Below, in pieces: positions 23,300 through 36,789 of a stretch of DNA of 64,000 nt. Within the stretch, counting starts at the first letter, position 1; every line of letters begins with the position of its first letter. The notes beneath the pieces are model-generated. The model ran no database searches. It was not told the origin of the DNA and saw only the letters and a program-made list of their open reading frames with translations. Position numbers and translations under genes: made by a program. The stretch covers positions 2,831,898 to 2,895,897 of the forward strand of contig JAQFVV010006312.1 in the NCBI GenBank assembly GCA_028023455.1, in the 5' to 3' direction. The DNA is from Epiperipatus broadwayi. Its lineage: Eukaryota > Onychophora > Udeonychophora > Euonychophora > Peripatidae.

Positions 23300-24330
23300 C
23301 TAAAACTTGATTTTTTTCCAGCTTTTGGATAGTCTTTGAACATCTTTTTCAGATAGCTGGTTCAAAAACAAATGCAAGTAGATATCATACATTGATCAGT
23401 CCACCATGCAGAGTTTTCACTATTCTTTTTTAGAAGTTTTTAGAAAATATTTTGTTATTTAATGGAATATTTGAGAGCTGTTTTAGTTTTTAACTTTGAT
23501 TATCATATTATCATTTTAACTAAATATCATTCTATTTCAGAATGATTTTAATTCAGTTTTGCTGATTCATAATTATTTTTTGAACATTACTAAATCAAAC
23601 ACTTTAGATTTTTCATCCATCACACATGTAATATTTTTTTAGATGTATAATTTTGAGCTCTATTTTAAGATTTCAATTGCCCATCTAACATTCCATATTT
23701 TTAGCAATATGACCAGTCAAGTTCTATTCCATTATTTATTCTATCACTAATTTTAGTTATATGTGTTTGTTCTGTCACTTAGATATTTAGTTTATTATTC
23801 CTTATTACTAATTTGGATAATATTATGTATTAACTTAAGTTTCTGCATTGCTTTTCTGTTAAGCAACCAAAGCTAAAATTCATATGAAAGTACATAACAA
23901 AATATATGTACTAAAAACTTTTCAAACACATCAACATTTAATTCTGAGATTAATTTCATCTATTAGTAGTTAAAAATGACATTCTATGAAAGGAAACTAA
24001 CATTTACACTTGTTCTATAAATAGAGGCACTCTCCCGTCAACATATATAAATATTAATATTTTGATTGAGATATTCTTATCATTTTCATCATTTATGGCC
24101 AAAAATTTTATTTCTTTTTTAAAAACAAAAAGAAGCTGCTGAAACATAGAGGGATGAAGAGAGATTACTTCTAATGTTTATTAGAAATTATACAAATGTA
24201 GCTAAAAAAGAGGCTTATCAAATAATAATCTATGGGAGAATAAACTAAAAAACACAAAATTTAGCACTTATATCAAATGTGTTCATTGTGACTGTCACGA
24301 TCATCCATGATGCCAACTGAAACACAGCTA
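23300..24330. other. AT-rich non-coding DNA
   Basis: T-rich on the plus strand, no ORF or repeat end recognised. It may be decayed transposon sequence. Confidence 0.45.
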
Positions 24331-24339
24331 GTCAGAGAT

Positions 24340-24690
24340 AGAAAAGATGTATAGACAGCAGTAAAATAGTTAGATAGGCAAAAAATTGAGTAGATAGCTG
24401 CATAGAAAGATATAGAAATAGATAGATATTATAGGTATATAAAAATTATACTTAATTAGTTAGTTACATAATATAAAAATAGACAAAGATAGATAATTAG
24501 ATAGATAAAAAATTAGATAGGAAATTAAGTAAATAATTAGTTAGATAGATAAATAGATAGATAGACAGAGAGAAAGTAGGCAGATAGACAACCAGATATA
24601 AAATAAATAAATAGGTAGATAAGAGATGTAGATAGATAGATAACCAAGCACATAAAAGATAAATAAATAGATAAATATTTTAAATATATA
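24340..24690. repeat. degenerate GATA-type simple repeat
   Basis: Frequent TAGATAGATA and imperfect GATA/AATA units over about 350 bp, interrupted by substitutions. Stop-free frames on the minus strand here are an artefact of the repeat. Confidence 0.8.
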
Positions 24691-24702
24691 TATATAGATA
24701 AT

Positions 24703-25596
24703 AAAACAGGAAAAACTCTCCATACAGTAGTGCCACTCAGTGCCAACCAGAATAATCAATGGAGACCAGAAGGTTTGTGCATAAAATCCCTATATAGTGC
24801 CTACTCATCCAATATCCCCAGACTAATTTTTGATTTATGGCCTTCGCTAGCAAGGAGCTTTGGATCTGAGAGGACTGCACCTAGATCTTAGGATCTAATG
24901 CAACCCTCCAGCAGCCACCTTTTATCTCTACTTAACTACAAATCTATGAGAATAAAATTGAAAACACAATAATATTTTCAATCTAATCTCAATAGCTTAT
25001 ATAGTCATATGGGTCTGAATCCAATTCAGCACCCATACATTTTGGTGTCTTTGGCTCTTTAACAACCATAGCCACCACTATCCTATTAGGCAGGATTGGT
25101 GTTAAACCACTGAATATCACATGATCACTATTTCTTATGCTAGCACATTATTGTTATTAAAACAGGCAAAACTCTCCATACAGTAGTGCCACTCAGTGCC
25201 AACCAGAGTAATCAATGGATGCCAAAAGGCTTGGACATAAAATCCCTATCTATATAAGCTATTGAACTTAGATTGAAAATATTATTGTGTTTTCAATTTT
25301 ATTCTCATAGTTTTGTAGTGAAGTAGAGATAAAAGGTGGCTGCTGGATGGTTGCATTAGATACTAAGATCTAGGTGCAGTGCTCTCAGATCAAAGCTCTT
25401 AACTGATGAAGGCCACAGCCATAAACTAATCTGGAGATATTGGATGAGTAGGAACTAGATAGGTATTTTATGAACAAGCCTTCTGGCATCCATTGATTAC
25501 TCTGGTTGGCACTGAATGGCACTACTGTATGGAGAGTTTTGCCTGTTTTAATAACAGTAATGTGCTAGCATAAGAAATAGTGATCATGTGATGTTT
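24703..25596. mobile_element. repeat family B: tandem plus inverted copies
   Basis: The minus-strand part (24703-25250) holds one complete unit and part of a second, with a 456-bp period (AAAACAGG at 24703 and 25159). The plus-strand part (about 25250-25596) is an inverted copy, joined near TATATAAGCTATTGA. Landmarks in every copy: GGAGAGTTTTGCCTG, GGTTGGCACTGA, ATCCATTGATTACTCTGG, TATTGGATGAGTAGG, and TAATGTGCTAGCATAAG at the 3' end. The tails face outward on both sides. A hammerhead-like block is decayed in both copies: CTGATGA at 25403-25409 is intact but G12 is T, and the copy at about 24845 (minus) has CTAGCGA. A possible short duplication TAGATAATA flanks it, but the surrounding GATA repeats make that weak. 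No ORF of note. Confidence 0.75.
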
Positions 25597-26389
25597 AGAT
25601 AGATAATAGTTAAGTAGATAAGTATAATAAGTAAATGGCCAGATATATGCATATAAAATGAGTGAAAAGATAGATATCAAAAGACAAACTTCTATACTCT
25701 TTAAGAATTTCCTTGAATTTTTTAATGGCATAGTTATTTCCATTTTTAAAATCATTAATCAATTTATTTTTCCTCTTACATTTTTACTCATATATTCTGT
25801 AATTTCTTCTAATGCTTCTTTCACAATTCCTTTGCTAATGTCAACATGCATAATATAATTGTTCTTTATATATTAATTCTAATATTCTCATGGATAAATG
25901 ATGAATTCATAATATTATTTCCAGAAACTTTAGTGTAATAAAAATATAGTAGCTAAATAGCTGATGTTTCATTTAAAATAACAAGTTCTTTCCTCAAACC
26001 TTCATTCTCAAAACAGAAAAATATATATAATGAATGTTCTTCATTAAGTTTTAACACCTTTGCATGTTTGCTTTTATCTTTTCCATTAATCTTTTCATTT
26101 TTTTGAAAATCCAAGTTTCTAAAGCATATTTCACCTCTATTTTATGATCTTTATAAAGCAAAATATCTCTTTCTTAGATCTCTGATCAACATAATGACTT
26201 TCATTTCTTATTAAAATTTATTTAACCACTATTTTTGTTTTAATTTCTTTGTCCCTATTTTTATCTTTTTTTAATCCCACTTTTAAAATTTTAAAAACTA
26301 ATTTGTTCTATAATTTCTTCTGATACTATCATTATTTTTCTATTCAATTTTTCCTGTTCTATTTATCATTAATTTTAATTTCAATTTAT

Positions 26390-27400
26390 CATCAGACTTT
26401 GTCAATTCAATTGAACATTTTATTAAATTCATATTCACTATATAAGTATGATTATATCATCAGTAAGTATGATGCATTAGTCTGCCTATCCCTAATGTTA
26501 ATTTCATCTTTGAAAACTCATAAATATATATTAAATAAGACAAGATATAGTCCAAATTTCTATCATATCTCCTTCAAATCTATATTTGAAAAAAAAAAAA
26601 ACTTTTAAGAGTATATAATCATCCAATTCTTATTTAATTTTCCATTAAACATCTTTCTTTCTAACTTACATCTTCAATTTTCAAATAGTAGCAAAGTAAC
26701 TCAATTTTCTTTATAAAAAAGTCTCTTTATATCAACAAAATATTTACTTATATTTTTTTTCTTTGTTTTTTTTAGAAAAGGTTCATTACTCCATTTATAA
26801 ATTCTTGTTACCCTGGCTTTTCTAAATCTAAACTATTCATGAGATAGAAGATATGTAATTTATTGGAAATCTGTCTATTTAAGATTTTCAACAGCAATTT
26901 TTCAAACCTTTTTTTCTTCTTCTAGCCCTTAATACTTCAACCTGAATCTTATCAATTCCCTGCATTTTTCAGATTTAATCTCTCTTGATAGGTTTACAAT
27001 TTTGTCATTCATTATCTACACATTATTTTATTCTTATCAATTTGATTTTTTTTCAATTAAAATGATTGGAAATTCATTATTTTTAGTAATCACTAATATT
27101 TAATTCCCTATCTTCATTATTTATTTCTATTTTGAAACTCTGCTTTTCCTATGCTGTTTTATTCTTCTATATTTACATGAAACCTATCTTTTATTTGCAT
27201 TTTATCTAATATCTTTCCATCTCTTTTCAGCCACTCTCCACTAGCTTTATATATTTCATCTCAATTCACTATTAAACTTTCTATGCATATTTTTATATTC
27301 GACAGAATTTATATTTTTTATCATTACTGTTTCATTGATTATATTATTATATATTAAATGATATTTTTTAGCTTTCTTTCTTTTATAATCCCTTGCCTTT
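26390..27400 (-). pseudogene. decayed LINE-type reverse transcriptase
   Basis: Read on the minus strand across frameshifts. LKNA-GIDKIQVEVLRA (plus about 26924-26970) matches the 'LKN.KA.GIDGI..E.LKA' entry motif of non-LTR retrotransposon RTs. About 160 codons downstream, LFNIYL..FKDEIN and (L)TDDIIIL (plus about 26440-26515) match the 'LFNIYIN' and '(Y)ADDI' motifs, with the catalytic Tyr/Ala positions changed. Upstream (27000-27400) is Lys-rich text resembling the linker between endonuclease and RT, without a checkable motif. The strong T-richness of the plus strand over 25.7-28.7 kb fits an old A-rich coding strand on minus. Many stops; inactive. The clade cannot be told. Confidence 0.45.
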
Positions 27401-29943
27401 ATTGTTATATATAATTTCTTTTTTTTTTATTTGAAATTATTTTATTAATTATATATATAAGCTTTATTTTTAAATCTATCTCTGAAAATTTTTCTCCAAA
27501 CTTTTTTTATTATTTATTAACTGCCTATTTCTTTTTATATTTGAGTTCTTTTTATTCTTTTAAAGATTAATGTCAAATCTATCTCTCCTATGCTGTCATC
27601 TGAATTTATATCAATCCCAGGATTTGGAAAATTTTCTTACTATTGTTTCTAAATCTATTTTGAATCGAAATTAAATTTAATTAAAATCTATTTTTATTAG
27701 GAAAGTTTGCTTTTATAAATAATCCTTTAGGGATTTTTGAAACACATGAATTGATTGATTACTAATATTATGCATAAATGATGTAAAACTTATCTATATA
27801 TAATTGTTTAATTGCTATTTTTTTTCTAATTTATTGATATGAATCATTTTTTATAAATAAAACTATGGAATATAAGTCTATATTTTTTAAATATTTATTT
27901 TTAGTTTTACTTTCTTGCTACATTAGATAGCTGAGCCTAAAGCATAAATCTTTATGAACATTAATTAATATTTTGGTGTTTCTGCAGAATTAATCTTTGC
28001 TACTTTATTTGACAAATGGTCTTCCTAACAAGTTTTAATATTCCCTCGTTCCAGACAATTATAATCTAATATCCAAACGAAATGGCAAACTTATTTCGGT
28101 AAAGATGATATAAAATTCTATAATTATTTTTAAATCCAGGTTGCTTATTTTGGTTGGTTATATGATTTGGATAAAAATTAGAAAGATCTTATAGAAAACT
28201 GGTAGAAGTCTGATAATTATGTAATTACTAACATCTGTTTTTACTTTTCTAAAATATCAATGACACTTGGATTTTTATAGTGATGCGGTTGATTGTTTTC
28301 ATTTAAATATTTACTATATAGATTTGTCAGAAGTTCTTTGGTCATTTATCTATTTTTTTAAAACTAACTATGACGACTGTATTATTTTCAGTGACTAAAA
28401 ATGTCTACTTAAAAAGATTTATCTTCATCCTTCCACATTTTTTTTAAAACACCTGGTATTTGAAACGATGTTAATAATGTAAATGTGAGAACTACCTATA
28501 TTTTTTCTTGTTTTTATCACAATATATTGTTTATCGAGTAGTTTATTTTTTATTTCCTTACATCATTATTTATTAATTTGGTATTTTATTTTTTTATAAA
28601 ATTTCAGATATTCAATTTTTCTGAATGGGACAGTTTAAAACACATATTTTTTTGTCATCCATATCGTCTTTTTAATTTAAGACTTTACTACTAATATGTT
28701 CGTTTTAATTCCGACAGTATAGCTGTTCTAATTAAAGCATCTGCCATTTTCTTATTGACTTTATTTAAGCTTGATTCTTTTCTAACGTTTGATTATAATT
28801 AAAAAAAAAAATTGCATTAATCATCTTTTTAAACAGTGATTGTTCCTTGTGTTAAATCTATCAAACATATTAAAATTTTGAAATACATAAATTCTGTTAT
28901 TGAAAATGATGCTTTTATATCTAATATCGGCCTTTGTTGTTTGTTTTTTTTCAAAAAAATAAAAATAAATCATAATATACAATTTATTTAACAGTTTGCG
29001 ATGAGGGTATAAACTTGTAGATATAACTTAAATTATTTCTTTGATCTAGTTTAATTATTAAATATTTTTAGAAAAATTTAAACTTTATTATACTTTTTCA
29101 AATACATTCTACTGTTAGTAAGAAACACACACATTAATATATGTAATTATTGCATTTCAAAAAAAGCAACACACTGTTGTCAGATAACGTATCTTGCATA
29201 TATGTCTATGCGAATTTTTTTAGACAAATACCAATTGTAATAATAGATGAGAAAAAAAAATATTTGTACTGTCATTTATTTAAAAAAAAATTAGACAGTG
29301 GTTTAAAAAGTATATTTTATTTATTAGAGGATAAGTTTAAATAAATAATTACTATCCTATTGGGTTTTATTCACAGAGAACTAGCAATAGTTAAATTACT
29401 TTTTTTCCTTAAATAAATCTAGAAACATTTATTAAGGGCTATTGATTGTTATGAGTACAAACCGTAGAAAACGAGATTAGATCAAATTCAAGCAGACCTC
29501 TTACTGAGAATACTATTGTATCCTTATAACAACCTCTTAATAGAAAAAAATAACCACTCTGTTTATTTATATAATGGAACCGCATCAAGAGTGGCTATCA
29601 ATTTCTGTCAAAATAAATGCATTTGTTATAAGCTATTTATACGTGCATAAATATATAGAGAAAAAATAATAAAATTATTTAATAGTATATGCAGTGTGTA
29701 TGGACTTTATACAATATATATATATACAAACAAATATGAATATGAGAAAATTCGAAGGCAATAAAACGTTGTAAAAGGCCCTAGATAAAATATAAAAAAC
29801 AGAGATAATCAATTCTTAATTAATTATATGTTTTAAGTTTTTTTTTCTTCTATTTATTATTTTAAGATCTTTTTATTTATAATCATAAGCTCTGCTTGAT
29901 ATAGTTTAGTGATAAAAATGTTTTTTTTTTCAATATACTTAAT

Positions 29944-29996
<53 letters not shown>

Positions 29997-30430
29997 CAGT
30001 ATCTGTGTGACATTATCCATTTATAATTATTTAATTAGAAAGTTCTCTACTTAGGGTAATAGACATTCAAGGTAGTTCACTCCACACCTAAGAATGAAAA
30101 TAAAACTGTCAGATTATTGCTTTCAAAATAAGAATAAACGCTTTCTAATTAATTATAAATTGATTATTCCACACAAATATTATCCATATAAACAACTATT
30201 AAAATATTATAATATATATAAGAATTTTTTTTTATAAAAGTCCCTCACTATTCTTTAAATTTCATGCTAGTTCACCAACTGTCGCTATATGATGAGAACT
30301 TAAGCCGTTTTGCCACCCTCCTTGCTTTACACCTTAACTTAGAATAGCTAGATGCCTATTTAGAGATCATAATTAATAGTTAAATGGATTAGCTGAAGCC
30401 TATTTGCTTGAAACACATTTTTAAACTGAT
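27400..30430. other. AT-rich non-coding DNA
   Basis: T-rich to about 28.8 kb, possibly the rest of the LINE relic, then ordinary AT-rich sequence. It includes an (AT)n tract at about 29948-29994. No gene supported. Confidence 0.4.
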
Positions 30431-30439
30431 TGAACCAGA

Positions 30440-30535
30440 AAATATTTTTCAATTTTAACCGGTATGGATTTAAACCAAAGTCGTAATCATGGCAGACTGA
30501 TAACTACTATTATACTAAGTGGACTTTAATATAAT
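30440..30535 (-). mobile_element. tRNA-like relic, possible SINE head
   Basis: The minus strand reads TTAGTATAATAGTAGTTATC (box A-like, close to the 'TAGTATAGTGGTTA' head of tRNA-Asp/Val/Gly), then GTCTGCCATGATTACG where an anticodon arm would be, then GGTTTAAATCC (box B-like, plus 30466-30476). Stem pairing is poor, so it is not a functional tRNA. No tail or target-site duplication found. Confidence 0.3.
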
Positions 30536-30539
30536 GTAT

Positions 30540-31300
30540 ACATACATAAATAAAACATTAAGGATATATGGAATAAAATTTTATTTATTTTATTAGCTAA
30601 TCAAAAATAGATTTTATATTAGCCTTTTTTCTTTTTTTTTGTAATTTTTTTACTTACAGAGGTCTGATTGATCTTTGCGAGTTGCATTAATCTGTCAAGA
30701 TTAAGGAGTCAGATCTTTTACATTTTGTAGTAAATCACGAAAAAATCCACCGTTATATTTATTAACGTTGATTAATATTTATTATTTTATATTTAGTTGT
30801 CAATATTTTTAAAAAAAAACAACAACAACAAAACACCTGTTTACCTTAAATAACTTCATGCACATTAATTAACTAAAGATTAACGTAATATTCATATTTA
30901 ATCGCAAATTTTTTCTTTAATGTTTTTAAGATGGGTATGCATACTTTTTTTTAAATTTAAAATTAAAATAACCTTGTACTTAGAAAACAATAGGGAATGT
31001 GAAGGTAAAATTTTAAATTTTGTAGATTTTGTATTAGACGCGTATAATTATTTTGTTCATTAAAAAAAAAAAAAGCTATGTATATATTTTTTATAATTAT
31101 TTTACATTTTTAAATATAATTTCAGTAACTAAATAAAGTCGTTTCATTTATTTTAAAAAATAATTATTTCGATGCTAGAAAATTATGCTAAGGTTTTTGT
31201 AGCTTGACAAAAAAAATTTAATGCAAGTTTAGCAAAATGAATTGTAATTTCAATTATGAATATTAAATATATAAATGAAGTATAGCATATATACTTAAGC
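30540..31300. other. AT-rich non-coding DNA
   Basis: No gene, repeat end or structured motif recognised. Confidence 0.5.
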
Positions 31301-31307
31301 CAGAAGT

Positions 31308-31512
31308 AATTAAAGGGGATTTGAATCCAAACTTTAAACCTTCCTTCAGTCATTCACTCTAATATAACCGATACACATAACCACGTACATGCAAAAAAGA
31401 TAAATGATCTCAAATATAGTATTGTCATATGTATGTGGTTATGTGTATAGGTTATATTAGATAAAGTGAATGTTGAAGGGAGTTCGAAAGTCTCCATTCA
31501 AACTTCTTTAAT
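31308..31512. mobile_element. family A fold-back (3' parts head to head)
   Basis: The left arm (about 31308-31393) on the minus strand and the right arm (about 31425-31512) on plus both read the tRNA-like 3' part of family A: GGTTATGTGTAT, GGTTATATTAGA, GAGTGAATG or AAGTGAATG, then AAAGT and TTCAAA. They are separated by about 30 bp containing GATAAATGATCTC, so the ribozyme half is missing and the truncation points meet in the middle. Both 3' ends face outward into AATTAAAG/CTTTAATT, which look like element ends or a very short duplication. Confidence 0.65.
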
Positions 31513-31664
31513 TATAAATATTGTATATAAATATATATTTACTTTAAAATTAACATTCTGAATGCTCGAAGTGTAAGCATCTAAACAATTTTTTAAACAT
31601 AATGCTATTTTACTGTGTTGCCTTAATAAAAAATGAAAATAATACGCCTTATGTCTTTGTCTTT

Positions 31665-31778
31665 TTTTTTTTTTTTTAAGTGTCATAGCATCGGCCGGGA
31701 CGCAAACCCACAACCCGGGCAACTGCCTGCAAGTGCAAGGGAAGTCGCGCTGACCTCTCGACCACCAATGCAAGACAC
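31665..31778 (-). mobile_element. tRNA-derived SINE, copy 3
   Basis: Minus strand: GCATTGGTGGTCGAGAGG head (box A), a longer variable region including CTTGCACTTGCAGGCAG, GGGTTTGCGTCCCGGCC (box B and T stem), then GATGCTATGACACTT and an A-run of about 17. The 12-bp duplication GTCTTTGTCTTT lies at 31653-31664 and 31779-31790. CpG-rich and with a long A-run, so probably the youngest of the four copies. Confidence 0.8.
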
Positions 31779-32734
31779 GTCTTTGTCTTTAAAATATGTT
31801 TATTGGAACACTTACAATCTTAGAAATATCACGCGTCCTGCGTAATAAAATGATAATTGTAATTTAACGCCAGTCTGCAGATAGTGCAAAATGTTTCTAA
31901 ATTATTTGGGAATAAATTTTAAAATAAAACAATAAAATTAATTATAAAACACATATTCAAAAATTGTTACATGTACACAAGTATCATGTAATGTAAGATC
32001 TCACACATAAGTATACACACAAGTATATATATATGCACATATGTAAAGATTAATTAATAGTAATAACATTAAGTCTAAATAGAAAAAAAGAGTATGAGAA
32101 CTATTATTACAAATTATAGTAATAAAAAAACAAAGTTTTCAAATAATGCTGACATTATTAAATTAAAAAAAAAAAAAAACTAAGGTAATTTTTACCTTTT
32201 AATTAAGCCAGTTGTAATATTTAAAAAAAGTATTGCATACATTTCTAGATTTTATGCACTCATTTGCTTAGATTAAAATTATCTTATCTTCATATGCTAT
32301 ATAATACTTTTCGAGTAATTCGTTTTTAGCGATTATTCTAAAATTAATAAATTATCCACATGAATTGATTTTTGTTTTGTTGATTTTATATCCAAAATTA
32401 TATCGGAGAACTTTATTCAATAATTTTATCACACTTTATTCTATTCACCGGGTTCCTATCTCTGATATTTTTAAATTCAAATAATAATGTTAATATTAGA
32501 ATAAAATTTATTTAATACTTTATTATGTGAGTGCTGCAGTAATCGAATTCTATTTTACAACCACATTTTTTATTTTATTTAGAAGAGTAATTATCAAACC
32601 TGTTTTCCGAAATAAAATTAAAATTTTCAAATTTAAAAGAAAAATGAAATAATTATTTATTAATGTATTTTAATTAATATACTAATTTGAAATATGATTT
32701 TTTTCTACAGTAGAGACTTTTTCATACCTGCACT

Positions 32735-32800
32735 TATATATGTAATATATAGGAGATTTGAAAAATCAGACTTTCACACGACCCTCTATTAAAACTTTTA
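32735..32800 (-). mobile_element. family A 3' fragment
   Basis: The minus strand reads AGGGTCGTGTGAAAGTCTGA then TTTTTCAAATCTCCTATATATT, close to the end of the copy at 8.7 kb (GGGTCATGTGAAAGTCTGAG). Only the box B-side end is present. Confidence 0.4.
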
Positions 32801-35800
32801 AGTTTTTTTTATATTAATCAAAAATATTAATATTTCTTTCATAAATAAATATTATAAGCGTTTTTGCTACCGTTATTTCTAAAATTATTGAAAAATAAAA
32901 CGCACACACGCACGTACAAATGTATTTATAAAAACAATAACAAGCAACCAGTGGCATTTATTTCAAGATCTTTTCTTTAAGTGCTAAAATGAGCTTTACA
33001 ATGGGCATTACGTATACTTATATTTTTTAAATACAGACATTTTAATTAGTTATTATTGTATAAATTATAAATTAAAATAGGAAAAAAAATCTTGTTTGAT
33101 ATTTAATAATTATATTTTAGTAATATTTAAAAAAGATAATTTATAAAAAAAATAATATAATTAAACACTAAATATTTAAAATTTATTTTTATTTACGTAT
33201 AAAAAATACTTTCTAAAAAAGAAATCTATCGTAAACATAAATGATGTCAATAATATATATACACAATTTTATAATTGAACTCGAGGATATATTTCTATTT
33301 TAATATCGCAGCTACAAATGCAAGAATATTAATTACTCTGTTAGATAATCAAGTATTTTTTACTTCAATATATATATATATATAGCAATATCTTTATAAC
33401 TCCCCTTTTGAAAGAATATTCGATAATTTAATTTAAAAAGACCTGTAGATAGCTACTTATTTTTCTATATACGTATTTATTAAAATTCAGTCAAGTTATA
33501 GATCTTAGTGATTTAATATTTCTATTGCTTTTTTGTGTACTAATATATTTATACACTATATTAAACATATCTACGTACAGTATATTTTATATATTTTTTT
33601 AAAAAAAATAAAAGTCTTAGGAAAAATTGCCATAAACTAAAAATGTTTTATATTATTGAGAAATTGAAAAGATAAAAATAGTTAAATAATTATGGCTAAA
33701 ATTTAAATGAGTCATAACCGCAATAACTAAAATCATGTGAAATACTAAAATCAATTTAATTATTCGAGAATGCTTGTGAGATTATGATGAATATAAACAT
33801 AAATAATAATGATAAAAATAGTCAAAAGATTTATCTCACAAGAATTCATATGCCATTGAATAGGCAGAACTGGATCTTAATCAATCACTACGCTAAACTA
33901 CGCATGATGAATCAGTAATATTGAAAGAACAATTGCTTTATAAAAAATATTATTTGAATAAACAAGGTAAATTAATAAATAGTAAAAAAAAATTTCAGAA
34001 ATCATACTAAACAATAAAGGTAGCAAAAGATGTTGGGTTGCATTATTATTACTGTTAATTAAATCCATTTTTTAAAAAAATTGCTGTTGATATAAGGGAT
34101 TGTATTGAACGTTAATTACATTAAATATAAATTTAATTTATATCAAGATCGCTAACAAAATTTAAAAGCTTTATTTCTGATGAAATATTTTTCATAGTTT
34201 AGGTCAATTATGATTTGTAATTTTTATATATTTAGATTATGAAATGGTTTTCTCAAGTATGTATTGATAAAAATAAAAATGGATGGAAATGGTAAACTAG
34301 ATTTTAATAAATTTGAAAGGAAGCTAAAACACTCCTATAAGATAAATGAGTAAAATGAGATAGTTTATTCAGTACACTGACTTGATTGAAAAGAGGAGCT
34401 AAAAATTGAAAAAGTAATCTAAAATATCATTTTTACTGGATAAAACAAGGAAGATAAATGTCATATATATAGTTAGTTTGATTATAGATAAATAAACAGG
34501 TATTAAACATAGTTGAGAGCATAAAAGTTATATATAAATTGTTTTACTTATCAAAGTTTACTCAATATTTTTGATTTTGTACAAATCATTTTTACTTCGT
34601 AGTTGATTTTTAAATTATTAATAAAATAAGCAAAAGGTATCAGCAACCAGACATGCGAACATTTTTTGAACAGTTTTATCATCGATTGAAATATTTTAAC
34701 ACAAAGAATAGATTTCTAAATCAAAAATACAACTTTTGAATTAAAATATTTTGAACCTTATAAACGTGCACAAGATATTTTGAAATGAATGAATTTTTTT
34801 ACTTATAATATAACACTAAATTAAAGGTTTTAGAAAAATGTTTTTCGGAAAAATAATATGAATGATTTTTAAAAAAGAAATTTGAAAAAGCTAACACATA
34901 TTTTCGGTATATGCTTAGATATATATTAATTAAATTTCCTGTCAAAAGCAGATCCAGAAAATAGTAATAGAAAGAATACTAGGACTAATCGATAATGTCT
35001 GATGATCGTTGGTTGCTGTTGCTATTCTTGCTTTCCTCTTAACGCTATTCTATTTCCATATATATATATATGTGTGTGTGTTTGTGTGTATAGATTATTT
35101 CAAATATTGCTTTTTAAAATCTTTTTATAAATTGATATTTTAATCATGAAAATGATGAAATAAAATAAATTAAACTGAAATAACTTCTCATACATACACA
35201 TATACAAAATCGATTGCATCTCCTTCTATATATATATATATGTATGTACACACACACACGCTCGTGTTTAAAGTTTAAAACTGACATTTTTCTTTACTCT
35301 TTATATATCTGTACATTGGCAACATTTTTCGCTATCTTGACGTGGCAAATGTAATAAATAAATAAATAAATAAAAACATATACATATATACATTCTTTAT
35401 TATAAAAAGCAATATTTGTTTTTACTACAGAATTTTAAAATGTTTGTAAAGAATTTTTTTACACTTTTAAAATTTTTTGAATATTATTTAGAGGAGGTTA
35501 TTTCTTAGACTAATATGGCTAAAATTAATGATTTGAAGTCGCAAATTCTCATAAACAAAATTTTTGCATTTATGATTATTATTAAATTATTTTCATTAAT
35601 TATAACTTTTGTACGCTGATTTAAAAATAAAAAATGTAATCGAATAATAAAAATTAATATAATTTTAAAATATCGGTTTATAGATTTGGCAATAATAATT
35701 TTTAAAATTTATTAATTTTGAAATCCATAAAAGCTTACAAAAATTTTATAATTAGTAAGATAATTTAAATTCATTTGCGACAACAAGAAATAAAAAAAAT

Positions 35801-36655
35801 TCTATTAGTATATTGTTTAATTATTGTAATATTTATCAAATATTAAAAATGAATACCGATTAACTTTATAAAACAATTGTGTAGTTATATAAATTGTGAT
35901 CTTATATTTTTTAACAGTTTATAAATTATATTACTAAGCCACGAAATGTTAAATTTGTACAGTTAGTCATCTCAATGTGCAAAGAACATATTTTATAATG
36001 CAAATTGGACTAATCTTAAAATTGAAAATGTATACATCTGCATGTATATTTTGCGAATTCACTTAAATTCTTTAGTTTTAAAAATATTTTATAGAGATGA
36101 GCATGGCAATTATCCTCAATTTAATAGATTTTTGAAAATATTGTCATATTCAAAATAGGTGAGGACGTTTTTTTAGATAATTGACCCCTAGTCATCCTAC
36201 CCTAATTCACTCAAGATTAATAAATGGAAGCTAAGGATTAGATTTTCTCTTTGTTTTTGCTCTGTAGTGAGCTATTTAAAACTTATTTTATTTATATTGA
36301 ACATGTAAAATATTTTAGTAATGTATATTAATTTTAAGAAATAAGCTTCATATTTATAAGTATATTGTTTAAAATTGATGAGTAATAATATATTTAAAAA
36401 AAATTCTAGATTAGGCTAAAGATTAAATTTTAAATCTAGTACAATTTTGTAAACAACAATAACAATCCAATTTAATAATTTCAAATTAGCAACAAGGACA
36501 ATTTAGCAACAATTTTTTCCTTTCTATTATAAGTAATTGATTTGCTAATGGTGTTCAAATGATAATGGACAATCCAGGATATTATATGTAGACAAACTAT
36601 GTAAATGCAAAATTTGTAATTCTTTTGAGACAATAAAGGCCTTTTGAAACATAAA
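32801..36655. other. AT-rich non-coding DNA
   Basis: Contains short TA, TG and CA tracts (about 35061-35084, 35227-35260) and an AATA-type repeat (35357-35374). No coding frame or repeat terminus recognised on either strand. Confidence 0.5.
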
Positions 36656-36659
36656 AAAC

Positions 36660-36782
<123 letters not shown>

Positions 36783-36789
36783 TGCTATC

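Noticed and set aside
24703-25596. LTR retrotransposon with paired LTRs
   Set aside because: The 456-bp direct repeats have no TG...CA ends, primer-binding site or gag/pol; the tandem plus inverted layout fits a retrozyme or PLE-like repeat better.
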